Source: Luteithermobacter gelatinilyticus
GTDB lineage: Bacteria > Pseudomonadota > Alphaproteobacteria > Sphingomonadales > Emcibacteraceae
NCBI RefSeq assembly: GCF_005849285.1
Contig: NZ_CP040517.1
Span: 1,928,501-1,992,500, forward strand
Length of the DNA: 64,000 nt
Direction: 5' to 3'
Below the pieces are notes generated by a model that was given only the letters and a program-made list of their open reading frames with translations, was not told where the DNA came from and did not search any database. Shown here in pieces: positions 53,696 to 62,500 of this stretch; position 1 is the stretch's first letter, and every line of letters begins with the position of its first letter. Both the position numbers and the translations under genes were made by a program.

Positions 53696-53884
53696 ATGAG
53701 CCAGAACGCGAAATCAGACATACCCCCGCCCCAAACGCCCGGCGAACGTCATCTTGCCATCAAGCTGATCAAGCGTTTCGGTTATCACGAAAGCATTCGG
53801 CAGTGCCGTGAAAACAAATGGCACGGGACACTGGAAGAAATACAACGGACCCACGCCCCAGCGCTCCCGAAAAAGACCACCTGA
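53696..53884 (+). CDS. Small hypothetical protein downstream of the CoA-transferase
   Basis: The 62-residue, basic, soluble frame (MSQNAKSDIPPPQTPGERHL and ending ALPKKTT) starts ten bases after the CoA-transferase stop behind AGGATACAAG. It contains LAIKLIKRFGYHESIRQC, which looks like a helix. I do not recognise a family. It is probably co-transcribed with the transferase and could be an accessory protein. Confidence 0.5.
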   Translation: MSQNAKSDIPPPQTPGERHLAIKLIKRFGYHESIRQCRENKWHGTLEEIQRTHAPALPKKTT

Positions 53885-53927
53885 TCAAGCCCTGAAGTCT
53901 CTGGATCTCCGTGCCCGGCATAAAAAG

Positions 53928-53954
53928 CCCCTTCCCCGTTGGGCGGGGAAGGGG
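53928..53954 (-). terminator. Rho-independent terminator of the gabT-gcdH operon
   Basis: CCCCTTCCCCG (53928-53938) pairs perfectly with CGGGGAAGGGG (53944-53954) around TTGGG. On the minus strand it is 28 bases past the gcdH stop and is followed by GCTTTTTAT. Confidence 0.88.
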
Positions 53955-53981
53955 GGATGGTGTTTCCTGAACCGGGGCGCC

Positions 53982-55163
53982 TTAGAACGCATTGAGGCCG
54001 GTCTGCAGGCGGCCGAGGATGAGGGCGTGGACATCGTGGGTGCCCTCATAGGTATTGACCGCCTCCAGGTTCAGCACATGGCGGATGACATGGTATTCGT
54101 CGGCGATGCCGTTGCCGCCATGCATGTCGCGGGCGGTGCGGGCAATCTCCAGCGCCTTGCCGCAATTGTTGCGTTTGAGCAGGGAAATGGCGTCCGGCGA
54201 CAGCTTGCCCTTGTCCTTTAAGCGTCCCGCCTGCAGGCAGGCATGCAGGCCCAGCGTGATCTCGGTCTGCATGTCGGCGAGTTTTTTCTGGATCAGCTGG
54301 GTGGCCGCCAGCGGCCGGCCGAACTGCTTGCGGTCGAGCGTATATTGCCGCGCCGCATGCCAGCAGAATTCCGCCGCCCCCAGCGCCCCCCAGGCGATGC
54401 CATAGCGGGCGTTGGAAAGGCAGCCCAACGGGCCCTTCAGCCCTTCCACCCCCGGCAGCAGATTATCCTCCGGCACAAACACCTCGTCCATCACGATCTC
54501 GCCGGTAATCGAGGCGCGTAAGGAAAACTTGCCTTCGATCTTGGGCGCGGAAAGCCCCGTCATGCCCTTCTCCAGGATAAACCCGCGCACCACCCCGTCA
54601 TCGCATTTGGCCCACACCACAAATACATCGGCAATCGGGCTGTTGGTGATCCACATCTTGGCGCCGCTTAAGGAATAGCCGCCGTCGACGCGACGCGCCC
54701 GGGTCTGCATGCCCGCCGGGTCGGACCCCGCATTGGGTTCGGTGAGGCCAAAACAGCCCACCCATTCGCCACTGGCGAGCTTGGGCAGATATTTTTCCTT
54801 CTGCGCGTCCGAGCCATAGGCATAGATCGGATACATCACCAGCGAACTTTGCACGCTCATGGCGGACCGGTAGCCGCTGTCCACCCGCTCCACCTCGCGC
54901 GCAATCAGGCCATAGGCCACATAGCCCACCCCCGCGCAGCCATACCCGTCAATGGTCGGGCCCAAAAAGCCCAGCTCACCCATCCGGGTCATGATCGAGC
55001 GGTCGAAAATCTCGTGCCGGTGCGCCTCCTGAACCCCCGGCAGCAATACCTCCTGACAGAAATCCCGCGCACTGTCCCGGATCAGACGTTCCTCTTCCGT
55101 AAGACTGTCCTCCAGCAACAGCACATCATCCCACGGCGCACTCGGCCAGCTAAATTTGCTCAT
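53982..55163 (-). CDS. gcdH: Glutaryl-CoA dehydrogenase
   Basis: The 393-residue acyl-CoA dehydrogenase oxidises and decarboxylates glutaryl-CoA to crotonyl-CoA with FAD. Motifs are [20 protein letters not shown] near residue 136, [20 protein letters not shown] near 168, [20 protein letters not shown] near 248, and the catalytic-Glu segment [20 protein letters not shown] near 367, which is diagnostic for GcdH. Its ATG overlaps the gabT-like stop by four bases. The gene is the second of the minus-strand unit. Confidence 0.96.
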   Translation of the reverse strand: MSKFSWPSAPWDDVLLLEDSLTEEERLIRDSARDFCQEVLLPGVQEAHRHEIFDRSIMTRMGELGFLGPTIDGYGCAGVGYVAYGLIAREVERVDSGYRSAMSVQSSLVMYPIYAYGSDAQKEKYLPKLASGEWVGCFGLTEPNAGSDPAGMQTRARRVDGGYSLSGAKMWITNSPIADVFVVWAKCDDGVVRGFILEKGMTGLSAPKIEGKFSLRASITGEIVMDEVFVPEDNLLPGVEGLKGPLGCLSNARYGIAWGALGAAEFCWHAARQYTLDRKQFGRPLAATQLIQKKLADMQTEITLGLHACLQAGRLKDKGKLSPDAISLLKRNNCGKALEIARTARDMHGGNGIADEYHVIRHVLNLEAVNTYEGTHDVHALILGRLQTGLNAF

Positions 55164-56443
55164 CTCTCAGTTTCCACTTCGTCAAAACAGTTTTCCAGAA
55201 TATCCAGCCCCTCATGGATCAGCGCATCGGAGATAGTGAGCGGCGGCAGAAAGCGGATCACATTGCCCCGCGTGCCGCAGGACAGCAGGATAAGACCCTT
55301 CTTGCGGCCGGCGGCGACCAGGGCGCGCGCCAGTTCCGCATCGGGCTTGTCCGCATCGCCGTCCCGGACCAGTTCGATGGCGATCATTGCGCCCAGGTGA
55401 CGGATGTCGCCGATCCGCTCCTTATGGGCGAATTTCCCGAGACGGTCCACAAAAACCTTTCCGATCTGCTGCGCCCTTTCACAAAGGTTTTCCTGCTCGA
55501 TCACCTCCAGCACCGCCAGTGCGGCCGCGCAGCCGATCGGCGAGCCCGCATAGGTGCCGCCCAGACCGCCGACAGGGGCGGCGTCCATGATTTCCGCCTT
55601 GCCGGTCACCGCCGACAGGGGAAAGCCGCCGGCGATGCCCTTGGCCATGGTCATGAGATCCGGCTCGATGCCGGCATATTCAGTGGCAAACATCCTGCCG
55701 GTACGGGCAAATCCGGTCTGGATCTCGTCGATGATCAACAGAATGCCATGCGCATCGCAAATTTTGCGGAGTTCTTGTAAAAAGGCGGGTGGGGCAATAT
55801 TAAATCCCCCTTCGCCCTGAACGGGCTCCAGGATAATTGCCGCCACCCGAGACGGGTCCACATCCACTTTAAACAGGGTGTTTAAGGAGATAAGAGAGTC
55901 TTCCACGCTGATCCCGTGATACAGGTGAGGATAGGAGGCATGAAAGACTTCCGATGGAAATGGACCAAAACCTGCCTTATAGGGGATCACTTTGCCGGTC
56001 AGCGCCATGCCCATCATGGTGCGACCGTGAAAGGCGCCGGAAAAGGAGACGATGCCAGACCGGCCGGTGGCCGCGCGGGCGATCTTAATGGCGTTTTCCA
56101 CCGCCTCGACGCCGGTGGACAGTAGCATGGTCTTTTTGGGGCTGCTGCCCGGGGCCAGCTTGTTAAGCTGATCCGCGAGCATGATATAATCGGGATAGAG
56201 CGCCACATGAAAACAGGTATGGCTGAATTTTTGCAACTGCGCCTCAACCGCTGCCTTGACCTTGGGATGGTTGTGTCCGGTGTTCAGCACCGCGATGCCG
56301 GCAGCGAAATCAATATAGCGCCGCCCCTCCAGATCCCAGAGCTCCGCATTCTCCGCACGCGCGCAGACAATATCCGTCACATGGCCGATGCCCTGCGGCA
56401 CGGCGGCCTTGCGTAATTGAAGAAGTGAATCACTTGTCGTCAT
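55160..56443 (-). CDS. gabT: 4-aminobutyrate/5-aminovalerate aminotransferase
   Basis: The 427-residue class III PLP enzyme has [20 protein letters not shown] near residue 46, [20 protein letters not shown] near 107, the cofactor segment [20 protein letters not shown] near 235, and the PLP-lysine region [20 protein letters not shown] near 263. GABA and 5-aminovalerate (DavT) activities cannot be separated by these motifs, but linkage to gcdH and a CoA-transferase favours 5-aminovalerate to glutarate semialdehyde. A dyad element lies 80-102 bases before the start. The semialdehyde dehydrogenase is not nearby. Confidence 0.9.
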   Translation of the reverse strand: MTTSDSLLQLRKAAVPQGIGHVTDIVCARAENAELWDLEGRRYIDFAAGIAVLNTGHNHPKVKAAVEAQLQKFSHTCFHVALYPDYIMLADQLNKLAPGSSPKKTMLLSTGVEAVENAIKIARAATGRSGIVSFSGAFHGRTMMGMALTGKVIPYKAGFGPFPSEVFHASYPHLYHGISVEDSLISLNTLFKVDVDPSRVAAIILEPVQGEGGFNIAPPAFLQELRKICDAHGILLIIDEIQTGFARTGRMFATEYAGIEPDLMTMAKGIAGGFPLSAVTGKAEIMDAAPVGGLGGTYAGSPIGCAAALAVLEVIEQENLCERAQQIGKVFVDRLGKFAHKERIGDIRHLGAMIAIELVRDGDADKPDAELARALVAAGRKKGLILLSCGTRGNVIRFLPPLTISDALIHEGLDILENCFDEVETER

Positions 56444-56522
56444 CTTTCATTCCCCGCCACCCGAAGTCAGTGGCATGTAATTATCAGAAGCCAAGCGGTA
56501 TTTAGCCACTCCCCCCGACAAC

Positions 56523-56545
56523 CGTAAATACTCCCATGGGAGTAG
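56523..56545 (-). promoter_or_regulatory. Dyad element upstream of the gabT-like gene
   Basis: TACTCCCATGGGAGTA (56529-56544) is a perfect 16-bp palindrome. The flanking TATTTACG, read on the minus strand, is shared with the element at 52448. The two agree at 20 of 23 positions and are placed in front of opposed genes of the same pathway. Confidence 0.8.
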
Positions 56546-56590
56546 GCGGGACCGACAATGTCAGGCGTGGACCTCGGTAGCGGGGACGGA

Positions 56591-56749
56591 TCAGATACTC
56601 ACCAGATAACTTTCATATTCAAAGCTGGTCACCTCTCGCCCGAAATTGGCCAGTTCCTGGTCCTTGGTGGCCAGGAAATAAGTCATGAAGGGTTCGCCGA
56701 AATAGGATTTTGCGTCCCCCAGCCCGATCCCCTTGAGCTCGTATCGCCG
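56591..56749 (-). pseudogene. C-terminal remnant of a glutamine synthetase-like gene
   Basis: On the minus strand, 52 codons and a stop (TGA at 56591-56593) encode GDAKSYFGEPFMTYFLATKD, QELANFGREVTSFEYESYL and VSI. This is the canonical C-terminus of the glutamine synthetase/glutamylpolyamine synthetase family. No start codon or catalytic part is present: the frame begins right at the DUF1428 stop. The rest of the gene is not found upstream. Confidence 0.8.
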
Positions 56750-57127
56750 TCAGGCCTCGACCAGCACCTCGAAACCGCCGAAGATCAGCCGCTTGCCGTC
56801 AAACGGCATCGGGTTCCTTTCGGGGTCCATGCGCGGGTCGGCCCTTTCCGGATTTTTCATCCAATCGGTCATTTTTGCATGGGCAGCATCGCGCGTTTCC
56901 TTGTCGGGCCATTCGATCCAGGAAAAGACGACCATCTCGTCGTCCCTGGCCTGGACGGCCTTGCGGAAATCTGTGACCTTGCCGTCCGGCACATCATCGC
57001 CCCAGCATTCAATCACGCGCGTTGCGCCAAGCTCAATAAACACGCTGTCGCTCAGCTTGGCGTGGTCGATGAATTTCTGCTTGTTCGCCGTCGGCACGGC
57101 GTACACGAAGCCGTCGATGTAGCTCAT
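56750..57127 (-). CDS. DUF1428 domain-containing protein
   Basis: The 125-residue protein is a complete DUF1428 (dimeric ferredoxin-like fold) member. It begins MSYIDGFVYAVPTANKQKF, has GATRVIECWGDDVPDGKVTDF near residue 34 and WIEWPDKETRDAAHAKM near 70, and ends in FDGKRLIFGGFEVLVEA. The family has no proven function. Its ATG overlaps the stop of the truncated VOC frame by four bases, and its stop abuts the glutamine synthetase remnant. Confidence 0.9.
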   Translation of the reverse strand: MSYIDGFVYAVPTANKQKFIDHAKLSDSVFIELGATRVIECWGDDVPDGKVTDFRKAVQARDDEMVVFSWIEWPDKETRDAAHAKMTDWMKNPERADPRMDPERNPMPFDGKRLIFGGFEVLVEA

Positions 57128-57375
57128 GGCGTTTCTCCTTCAATTTCCTTACACCAGCCGCAGGCGCTCTCCGCCCCGCCATTGCCGACGATCGCGTTCC
57201 AGTAGCGGTCAATCTCTTCCTGATCCTCTGTCAATATCATCATGCTAACGGCGGATTCGTTCAGCGTAAAGGTCGGACACGCGCACTCGAGATATGTGAA
57301 ACTTGTGCCGTCGCTACGATAAGTGAGCGTCAGGCGAATATAGGAATATCCGGCCGCCAATGCAATCAGCTCCAA
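57124..57375 (-). pseudogene. Truncated PhnB-like VOC protein
   Basis: The frame includes LTYRSDGTSFTYLECACPTF, TLNESAVSMMILTEDQEEID and RYWNAIVGNGGAESACGWCK. This is the C-terminal half of the PhnB/DUF3479-like VOC family, whose usual text is QEEIDRYWxxLxxxGGxxxxCGWxxD. The only possible start is a TTG, preceded by an in-frame stop, and the usual end WGLSWQI is replaced by EIEGETP. Both ends are therefore lost. Confidence 0.75.
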
Positions 57376-57391
57376 TTCCGAACTTTATGCC

Positions 57392-57505
57392 ATGTTTATC
57401 CAGGCCCTGCCCGGTTACGCCAATTTGCCCGACCAGGACCCTTTTTCGCTTTACGATACCCGTCACGACGGATCACAGAATCCCACATACGAGCACCGGA
57501 ATTAG
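57392..57505 (+). other. Short open frame of unknown origin in the gap before the amidase
   Basis: A 37-codon frame from ATG 57392 encodes MFIQALPGYANLPDQDPFSL and YDTRHDGSQNPTYEHRN, and stays open upstream to about 57344. It looks like a protein fragment rather than random sequence, but has no ribosome site and no family I recognise. It lies between the truncated VOC frame and the amidase. Confidence 0.3.
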
Positions 57506-57530
57506 CCCCTGCTCGGGTTCATTCTCCCTC

Positions 57531-58949
57531 TTATAGCGTGTTGTATTTAGCGTGCCAGGGTTTAGCCGCTTCCAGTTGCCCGGCAATCCGGAACAAACTC
57601 GCCTCGTCCCCGAAGGCGGCGCTGAACATGACCCCTACCGGCAGGTTTTCCGGCGTCCAGTGCAGCGGCAAGGAAATGCTGGGTTCGCCACTCATATTCT
57701 GGGGGAAGGTAAAGGGACAGAAGGACATCTCCGCCTTCTCAAAAGCCTCAAGATCCGGCGTGTCCATACGCATCAGGCCCAGCTTGACGGCCGGCTGGGC
57801 CAGGGTCGGGGACATGATAAGGTCATATTTCTCATACACATCGGCCATGCGACGGCCATGGCGATGCATAATCATGACTGCCCGGGCATAAGCATCGGGA
57901 CTGAGGGTGCGGGCATGCTCCACCGCCGACCAAGTCACAGCCTCCACATCCTCAGGGCACAGCTCCCGGCCCAGTCCCCGGGCCCGATTGGTCAACGCGA
58001 TATCGACGGTGGTCGCAACAAGGGCCCACCAGGCCGCGCCAATCTCCTCAGTGTCATAGAAGGGTGCCACTTCCTCGACCTCGTGGCCAAGACTCTCCAG
58101 CAGGGCCGCCGTCTGCCGCACGGCTCTGTCACACTCCGGATCCAGGGCAACCCCATTCGGCGGACGGGTGAAAAAAGCAACCCGGAATGTTCCCGGCCCC
58201 GCCCCCAGTTCTTCAAGATAGGGTCGCGCGGGAACCGGCGCCACATAAGGATCTCCCGGCGCGGAACCCGCCGTTGCATCCAAGAGCGCGGCACTATCGC
58301 GGACCGTGCGGCTGACCACATGCTGGACCGCCATGCCGCCCCAGCCTTCGCCATAATCCGGCCCCATGGGGGTGCGTGCGCGGCTAGGCTTGAGCCCCAC
58401 CAGACCACAGGCGGCCGCCGGAATGCGGATCGAGCCACCGCCATCTGTCGCATGGGCGGCCGGGACAAGGCCCGCCGCCACCGCCGCCGCGGCCCCACCC
58501 GATGATCCACCCGCCGTCCGGGTAATGTCCCACGGGTTCCGGGTATCGCCGTAAAAGGCATTTTCCGTTGACCCTGCTAGCCCCATTTCCGGCGCATTGG
58601 TCTTGCCGAAAATGACCAGTCCCGCGTCCAGATAACGGTCCACAAGGGTGGAGTTATGATCCGGCACATAATCCCGGAACAGCCGGGAGCCATAGGTGGT
58701 CGGCGTACCTTTCAGGAAAGCCGAGGTATCCTTGAGCAAAAATGGCACCCCCCGGAAGGGACCATCCGGCAGTCCTGACTCAATCTGCCGGCAGGCCAGG
58801 TCATAAAACTCGCAGATCACCGCATTAAGGATAGGATTTTTTTCCTCATAGCGCGCCATGGCAGAATCCAGCAATTCACGCGGGCTGACTTCCTTCTCCC
58901 GAACCAGGCGCGCCAGGCCAATTCCGTCAAAATTCTTGTAATCATCCAT
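57531..58949 (-). CDS. Amidase signature family enzyme
   Basis: The 472-residue enzyme has the amidase signature with its Ser-cisSer-Lys triad: the lysine in [20 protein letters not shown] near residue 67, and [20 protein letters not shown] near 143 holding the glycine/serine run. [19 protein letters not shown] follows. It hydrolyses an amide bond. A GGAG site supports the ATG at 58949. It is the last gene in a minus-strand set with MFS, serine hydrolase and sulfotransferase genes, so a small amide substrate imported by the MFS protein is plausible. Confidence 0.9.
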   Translation of the reverse strand: MDDYKNFDGIGLARLVREKEVSPRELLDSAMARYEEKNPILNAVICEFYDLACRQIESGLPDGPFRGVPFLLKDTSAFLKGTPTTYGSRLFRDYVPDHNSTLVDRYLDAGLVIFGKTNAPEMGLAGSTENAFYGDTRNPWDITRTAGGSSGGAAAAVAAGLVPAAHATDGGGSIRIPAAACGLVGLKPSRARTPMGPDYGEGWGGMAVQHVVSRTVRDSAALLDATAGSAPGDPYVAPVPARPYLEELGAGPGTFRVAFFTRPPNGVALDPECDRAVRQTAALLESLGHEVEEVAPFYDTEEIGAAWWALVATTVDIALTNRARGLGRELCPEDVEAVTWSAVEHARTLSPDAYARAVMIMHRHGRRMADVYEKYDLIMSPTLAQPAVKLGLMRMDTPDLEAFEKAEMSFCPFTFPQNMSGEPSISLPLHWTPENLPVGVMFSAAFGDEASLFRIAGQLEAAKPWHAKYNTL

Positions 58950-59063
58950 GTAAAAACTCCATTCTCTCCTGTGAGGACACAGCGCCGGGCCCATAATGAC
59001 CCGGGTGTCCGGTCGTAAGCATGGTCATCGCCCGAACATATTAATTTACTCTATTTTGGTGAT

Positions 59064-60305
59064 TTATCCGGCCCGGGGCTGAACCGATCTTCGCCGGTCC
59101 AGGGTATAAGCCGGGATCAGGGCAAGGATCGCACAAATCATTAACCCACCCACCGCAATATTGATCAGCAGATCATAATTGCCGCCGGCCACGATATAAG
59201 CGCCGGCCATCGGACCCGACGCCAACCCCATTTTGGAAAAGAACCCGGCCAGAGCCGCCGTCTGCCCGGTCTGATCCAGTGCCGCGCACATGCCCAGAAG
59301 ATAAGGCATCACAAAGGCCCAGGTAATCGCCGTGCCGCAATTGGCGACGATAAATATCACAGGAATATCGCTGAAATGAAACATCAGGGTGCCGAAAAAG
59401 GTCAACATCATGGCGGCGAGCACCGGCCAGAAACGGCCCAGCCAGGTGCCGAGCACGATGACCAGCACCGGGCCCACCATGCCGATCCAGGCGGCGGCCC
59501 CCAATGTGGAGCTGATGAAGCCCGTCTCCAGCCCGAACTGCCGTCCCAACGCGATGATATAGGCGGCTACCCCCATATTGGCCGCCTGAAACAGAAAAAT
59601 CGCACAGAGGGTGAGGATCAACAGCCCGTTATGCTGGATCGGTCCCTTGCCTGGAATTACCGGCACCGTTTTCTTTTGGGGATAGTCTGGCAAAAAGGGC
59701 AGCATGGCAAAGGTGGCGCAGCTTAAGGCCAACAGTGCCATGAATAACACTTCGTAGCCATAAAGCGGCACCAGCCGGGGCAATGTCATTACCCCCAGCC
59801 CCCCGAACCCGAACTGCACCACCAACAGTACACCAAATGTGCGGTCCGGAAAGCGTGAACGGGCGATGACCGATAGCGACACCCCGACCAGGAAACCGCC
59901 GACGAAACCATGCAGAAACCGGATCACCAGCAGAAAAACCCAAGATGAAAACACCATTGAAATCAGGTCAATGGCGATCAGAGCGGTAAGCGTAATCACC
60001 GCCGCCCGGCGCCAGGGCACCCGCTTGACAAAAAACACCACGATAAAGGCACCCAATGCCGCGCCATAGACATTGGCCGAAGCGATCTGACCCGACTGCT
60101 GGTTGCTAAAGCCCAAGCCATCCACCAGCCCGGTCACCAGCGCCGGCATGATATTGATATAAAAGAACCCCGCTGTCGCCAAAAAGGACAGAATGACGCT
60201 GGCCGCATAACCGTCTGGATTAACCTTGGGCAGTTTTGGACCCCGCGTCTGGTCCGACATGGCTTCCACCGCCAGTTCGCCGCCTTTCCCTTCTGAGATC
60301 GTCAT
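59064..60305 (-). CDS. MFS transporter, unknown substrate
   Basis: The 413-residue inner-membrane protein has about twelve helices, MFS motif-like segments such as GFSNQQSGQIASANVYGAAL near residue 63 and FLHGFVGGFLVGVSLSVIA near 130, and a hydrophilic N-terminus of about 25 residues. The ATG at 60305 overlaps the serine-hydrolase stop by four bases with an AAGGAAAAA site. A later ATG at 60260 is possible. It is probably co-expressed with the serine hydrolase and amidase, and the substrate is unknown. Confidence 0.88.
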   Translation of the reverse strand: MTISEGKGGELAVEAMSDQTRGPKLPKVNPDGYAASVILSFLATAGFFYINIMPALVTGLVDGLGFSNQQSGQIASANVYGAALGAFIVVFFVKRVPWRRAAVITLTALIAIDLISMVFSSWVFLLVIRFLHGFVGGFLVGVSLSVIARSRFPDRTFGVLLVVQFGFGGLGVMTLPRLVPLYGYEVLFMALLALSCATFAMLPFLPDYPQKKTVPVIPGKGPIQHNGLLILTLCAIFLFQAANMGVAAYIIALGRQFGLETGFISSTLGAAAWIGMVGPVLVIVLGTWLGRFWPVLAAMMLTFFGTLMFHFSDIPVIFIVANCGTAITWAFVMPYLLGMCAALDQTGQTAALAGFFSKMGLASGPMAGAYIVAGGNYDLLINIAVGGLMICAILALIPAYTLDRRRSVQPRAG

Positions 60306-62500
60306 TTCTGTTTTTCCTTCCGGCACAGTGGGCGGATTTTATCGGATTCGATCGCGGCCCGCCCCCATGCAAAATTATGATTATCACTGAAATAATAATA
60401 GGCAGTGCCGTTGGGCAACAGGGCCAGCGTGATGCCCCCATAGCCGGACAGGAAGGGAATCCAGGTCTCGTCCCGGCACCCCAACATCTTTGTTGCGTTC
60501 CATAGCCAGAAGCCGTTCCGGTAACGAAAATCCTTGCTCGTTGTTTCCCGGCCATAAGTTCCGGGAAGGCGCGGCAATGTCGCCTGTAATTTTTCACCAT
60601 CAAACAGCGACCGGCCCCCAAGAGTCCCCCGGTCCCGGCTCAAAAATAGCCCAAGCTTCGCCACGTCGTCCCGGTGCAGGGTCAAGCCCCAGCCCGTAAA
60701 GGGCTGCGCCTGCGCGTCATAACTGCGCCGGGTGGACCAGGTCACGGGGCTCAACCCCAATGGCTTCCAGACCGGCTCCACCAGAATGTCCCGGTACAGA
60801 TCGGCGTCCTGTCCCCGTTTCTGTTTCAGATAAGCGTCCAGCGCCGTCCCCAGAATATAGGTGGCCGACGTCTGATACACGAATTTTTCCCCCGGCAGCG
60901 TCTGATGTCTGAACTGACCGCAGGCCAGGTGGATTTTCGTGTCATGATCCAGCGCAGCGAAGAACCGGCGCATCTTGGGCCCGTTCTCATCCGCCATGCT
61001 TACAGGGGAATCATAATGTCCCGTGGTCATTTCCAGCGCCTGGGCAAACGTCACGTCGTCCCACGTGCCCCTGTCCCGGCATTGCGGGACGTAATCCACG
61101 ATTTTTTCATCGCTCACCCCCGGATACAGAAGTTCCATGCGCATTAGCGCCAGACCGCCGACCAAGGATTTGGCCAGGGAAAAAGACGGCAGGTCCAGCA
61201 CATCGCAATAGGGATAGATCCCATAGCGCGTATCGCAACCCCCCGCATAATGGATGCCGTCAATCACAAAGCCGAACGCCGTCATATGTTCCGCTGGCAC
61301 CTCCGCCGTGGAGCCGAAATTGGCCGCCACCACCCCCGGATAATCCTCCGCCAGCCGTTCAATGGGGCGCAGCGGCAGGCGGCTGGCAACTTCTCGCCGA
61401 TACGCGGTGATCAGGGCGGCCTTGTCCTTGACCGGCCCGGGCGCATAACGGGCCGGCATCAGCCCCCACATGTCGAATTTGAAATACTGACAGGTTTCGC
61501 TACCAATCTGGAACGCCACATGCGAAACCGTCCCGGCCCCGTTAAATAGGAAGGTCATGACCCCGTTATGGGTGCAGTTCATGTTTTTTTCCTGCAGCGC
61601 AAAAGGGATCGCCGCCCGGCTGTAATCACCATCCACCGGATCATGCCACACCCGGCCCGGCTCCAGAATATATTCCCAGTCCGGATGAGATCCGGCGACG
61701 GGGCCGCGCCGAAGGGGGATCAGGTCCCGCCCTGCCTGCACAAATTCAAAATCAAAGGGAGGCAGGCTGTCCGGTGCTCCAACTCCCGACCGCACATAAT
61801 CAAATTCATCTCTGATAACCTTGAAACCACCGCTGATGCGCGGCCCGGTGAAAGACAACCGACCCTCAAATACATGAACCGGCGCTGCCGCCCCTGGCGG
61901 TTCGGCATAGGCGGCAAGGTCCACCGGTGTCGGATAGGCGGGTCTGTCCAGCAACCGGTCGCGGGAAAGGGACGGTGCAAGTTTTGCGTCGCGGCCCACA
62001 GGCGTGCCGGTCACCTCCACATTATCCAGCCAGCACTGATCCTTGGCACTGTTGCCGGTAATACGCGCCCGGATCAGGACCCGGGGCAAATTCCCCATAT
62101 GCGACAAAACCACCTGTCCCCGATGCAGAGTGACCCCATCATCCTGACCGGGGCCAATCCGGCTTATCTCATGCCAGGTCCTGCCCTCGTCGCCGGATAC
62201 ATCACCGATGCAATACTCGTCCTTCTCAAGGGAAGCGGCGGCAAAAGACAGGGCAAAGGCCGTATTTTCATAACCTTGAGTTGAGATCACGGTGAGTGCT
62301 GAAACGCGGCGACTGAGGTGCAGGGAAATATTGTCGTCATACCGTGTCAGACGGATATCGCCCTTGCCGCGGGCCACCCAGCCATCCGCCTCGCCGTCCT
62401 GAAAGTCATCCCGGAAAATCGTTTCCGCCCCGGCCGCGTTTCTCGCCAAAAGCGGCAACAGGACCACCAGAAACAACACTATGGCTCGCCGTTTGCTCAT
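60302..62500 (-). CDS. Class C beta-lactamase-like serine hydrolase with N-terminal beta domains
   Basis: The 732-residue protein has a signal peptide (RAIVLFLVVLLPLLARNAAGA). The first 380 residues are beta-rich and look like carbohydrate-binding or adhesion modules, with no named family visible. The C-terminal domain from about 390 is serine hydrolase/esterase-like, with the catalytic SxxK at 441-444 (PSFSLAKSLVGG), QTSATYILGTALDAYL near 560, and GFWLWNATKMLG near 680. It acts in the periplasm or outside the cell. The N-terminal region is an unusual fusion for the family. The stop overlaps the MFS start. Confidence 0.82.
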   Translation of the reverse strand: MSKRRAIVLFLVVLLPLLARNAAGAETIFRDDFQDGEADGWVARGKGDIRLTRYDDNISLHLSRRVSALTVISTQGYENTAFALSFAAASLEKDEYCIGDVSGDEGRTWHEISRIGPGQDDGVTLHRGQVVLSHMGNLPRVLIRARITGNSAKDQCWLDNVEVTGTPVGRDAKLAPSLSRDRLLDRPAYPTPVDLAAYAEPPGAAAPVHVFEGRLSFTGPRISGGFKVIRDEFDYVRSGVGAPDSLPPFDFEFVQAGRDLIPLRRGPVAGSHPDWEYILEPGRVWHDPVDGDYSRAAIPFALQEKNMNCTHNGVMTFLFNGAGTVSHVAFQIGSETCQYFKFDMWGLMPARYAPGPVKDKAALITAYRREVASRLPLRPIERLAEDYPGVVAANFGSTAEVPAEHMTAFGFVIDGIHYAGGCDTRYGIYPYCDVLDLPSFSLAKSLVGGLALMRMELLYPGVSDEKIVDYVPQCRDRGTWDDVTFAQALEMTTGHYDSPVSMADENGPKMRRFFAALDHDTKIHLACGQFRHQTLPGEKFVYQTSATYILGTALDAYLKQKRGQDADLYRDILVEPVWKPLGLSPVTWSTRRSYDAQAQPFTGWGLTLHRDDVAKLGLFLSRDRGTLGGRSLFDGEKLQATLPRLPGTYGRETTSKDFRYRNGFWLWNATKMLGCRDETWIPFLSGYGGITLALLPNGTAYYYFSDNHNFAWGRAAIESDKIRPLCRKEKQK

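Noticed and set aside
40391-58979. CTGTGAGGACA upstream of both the MBL gene (40391) and the amidase gene (near 58970) as a shared regulatory site
   Set aside because: The match is only 11 bases, with unlike orientation and surroundings; chance is a sufficient explanation.
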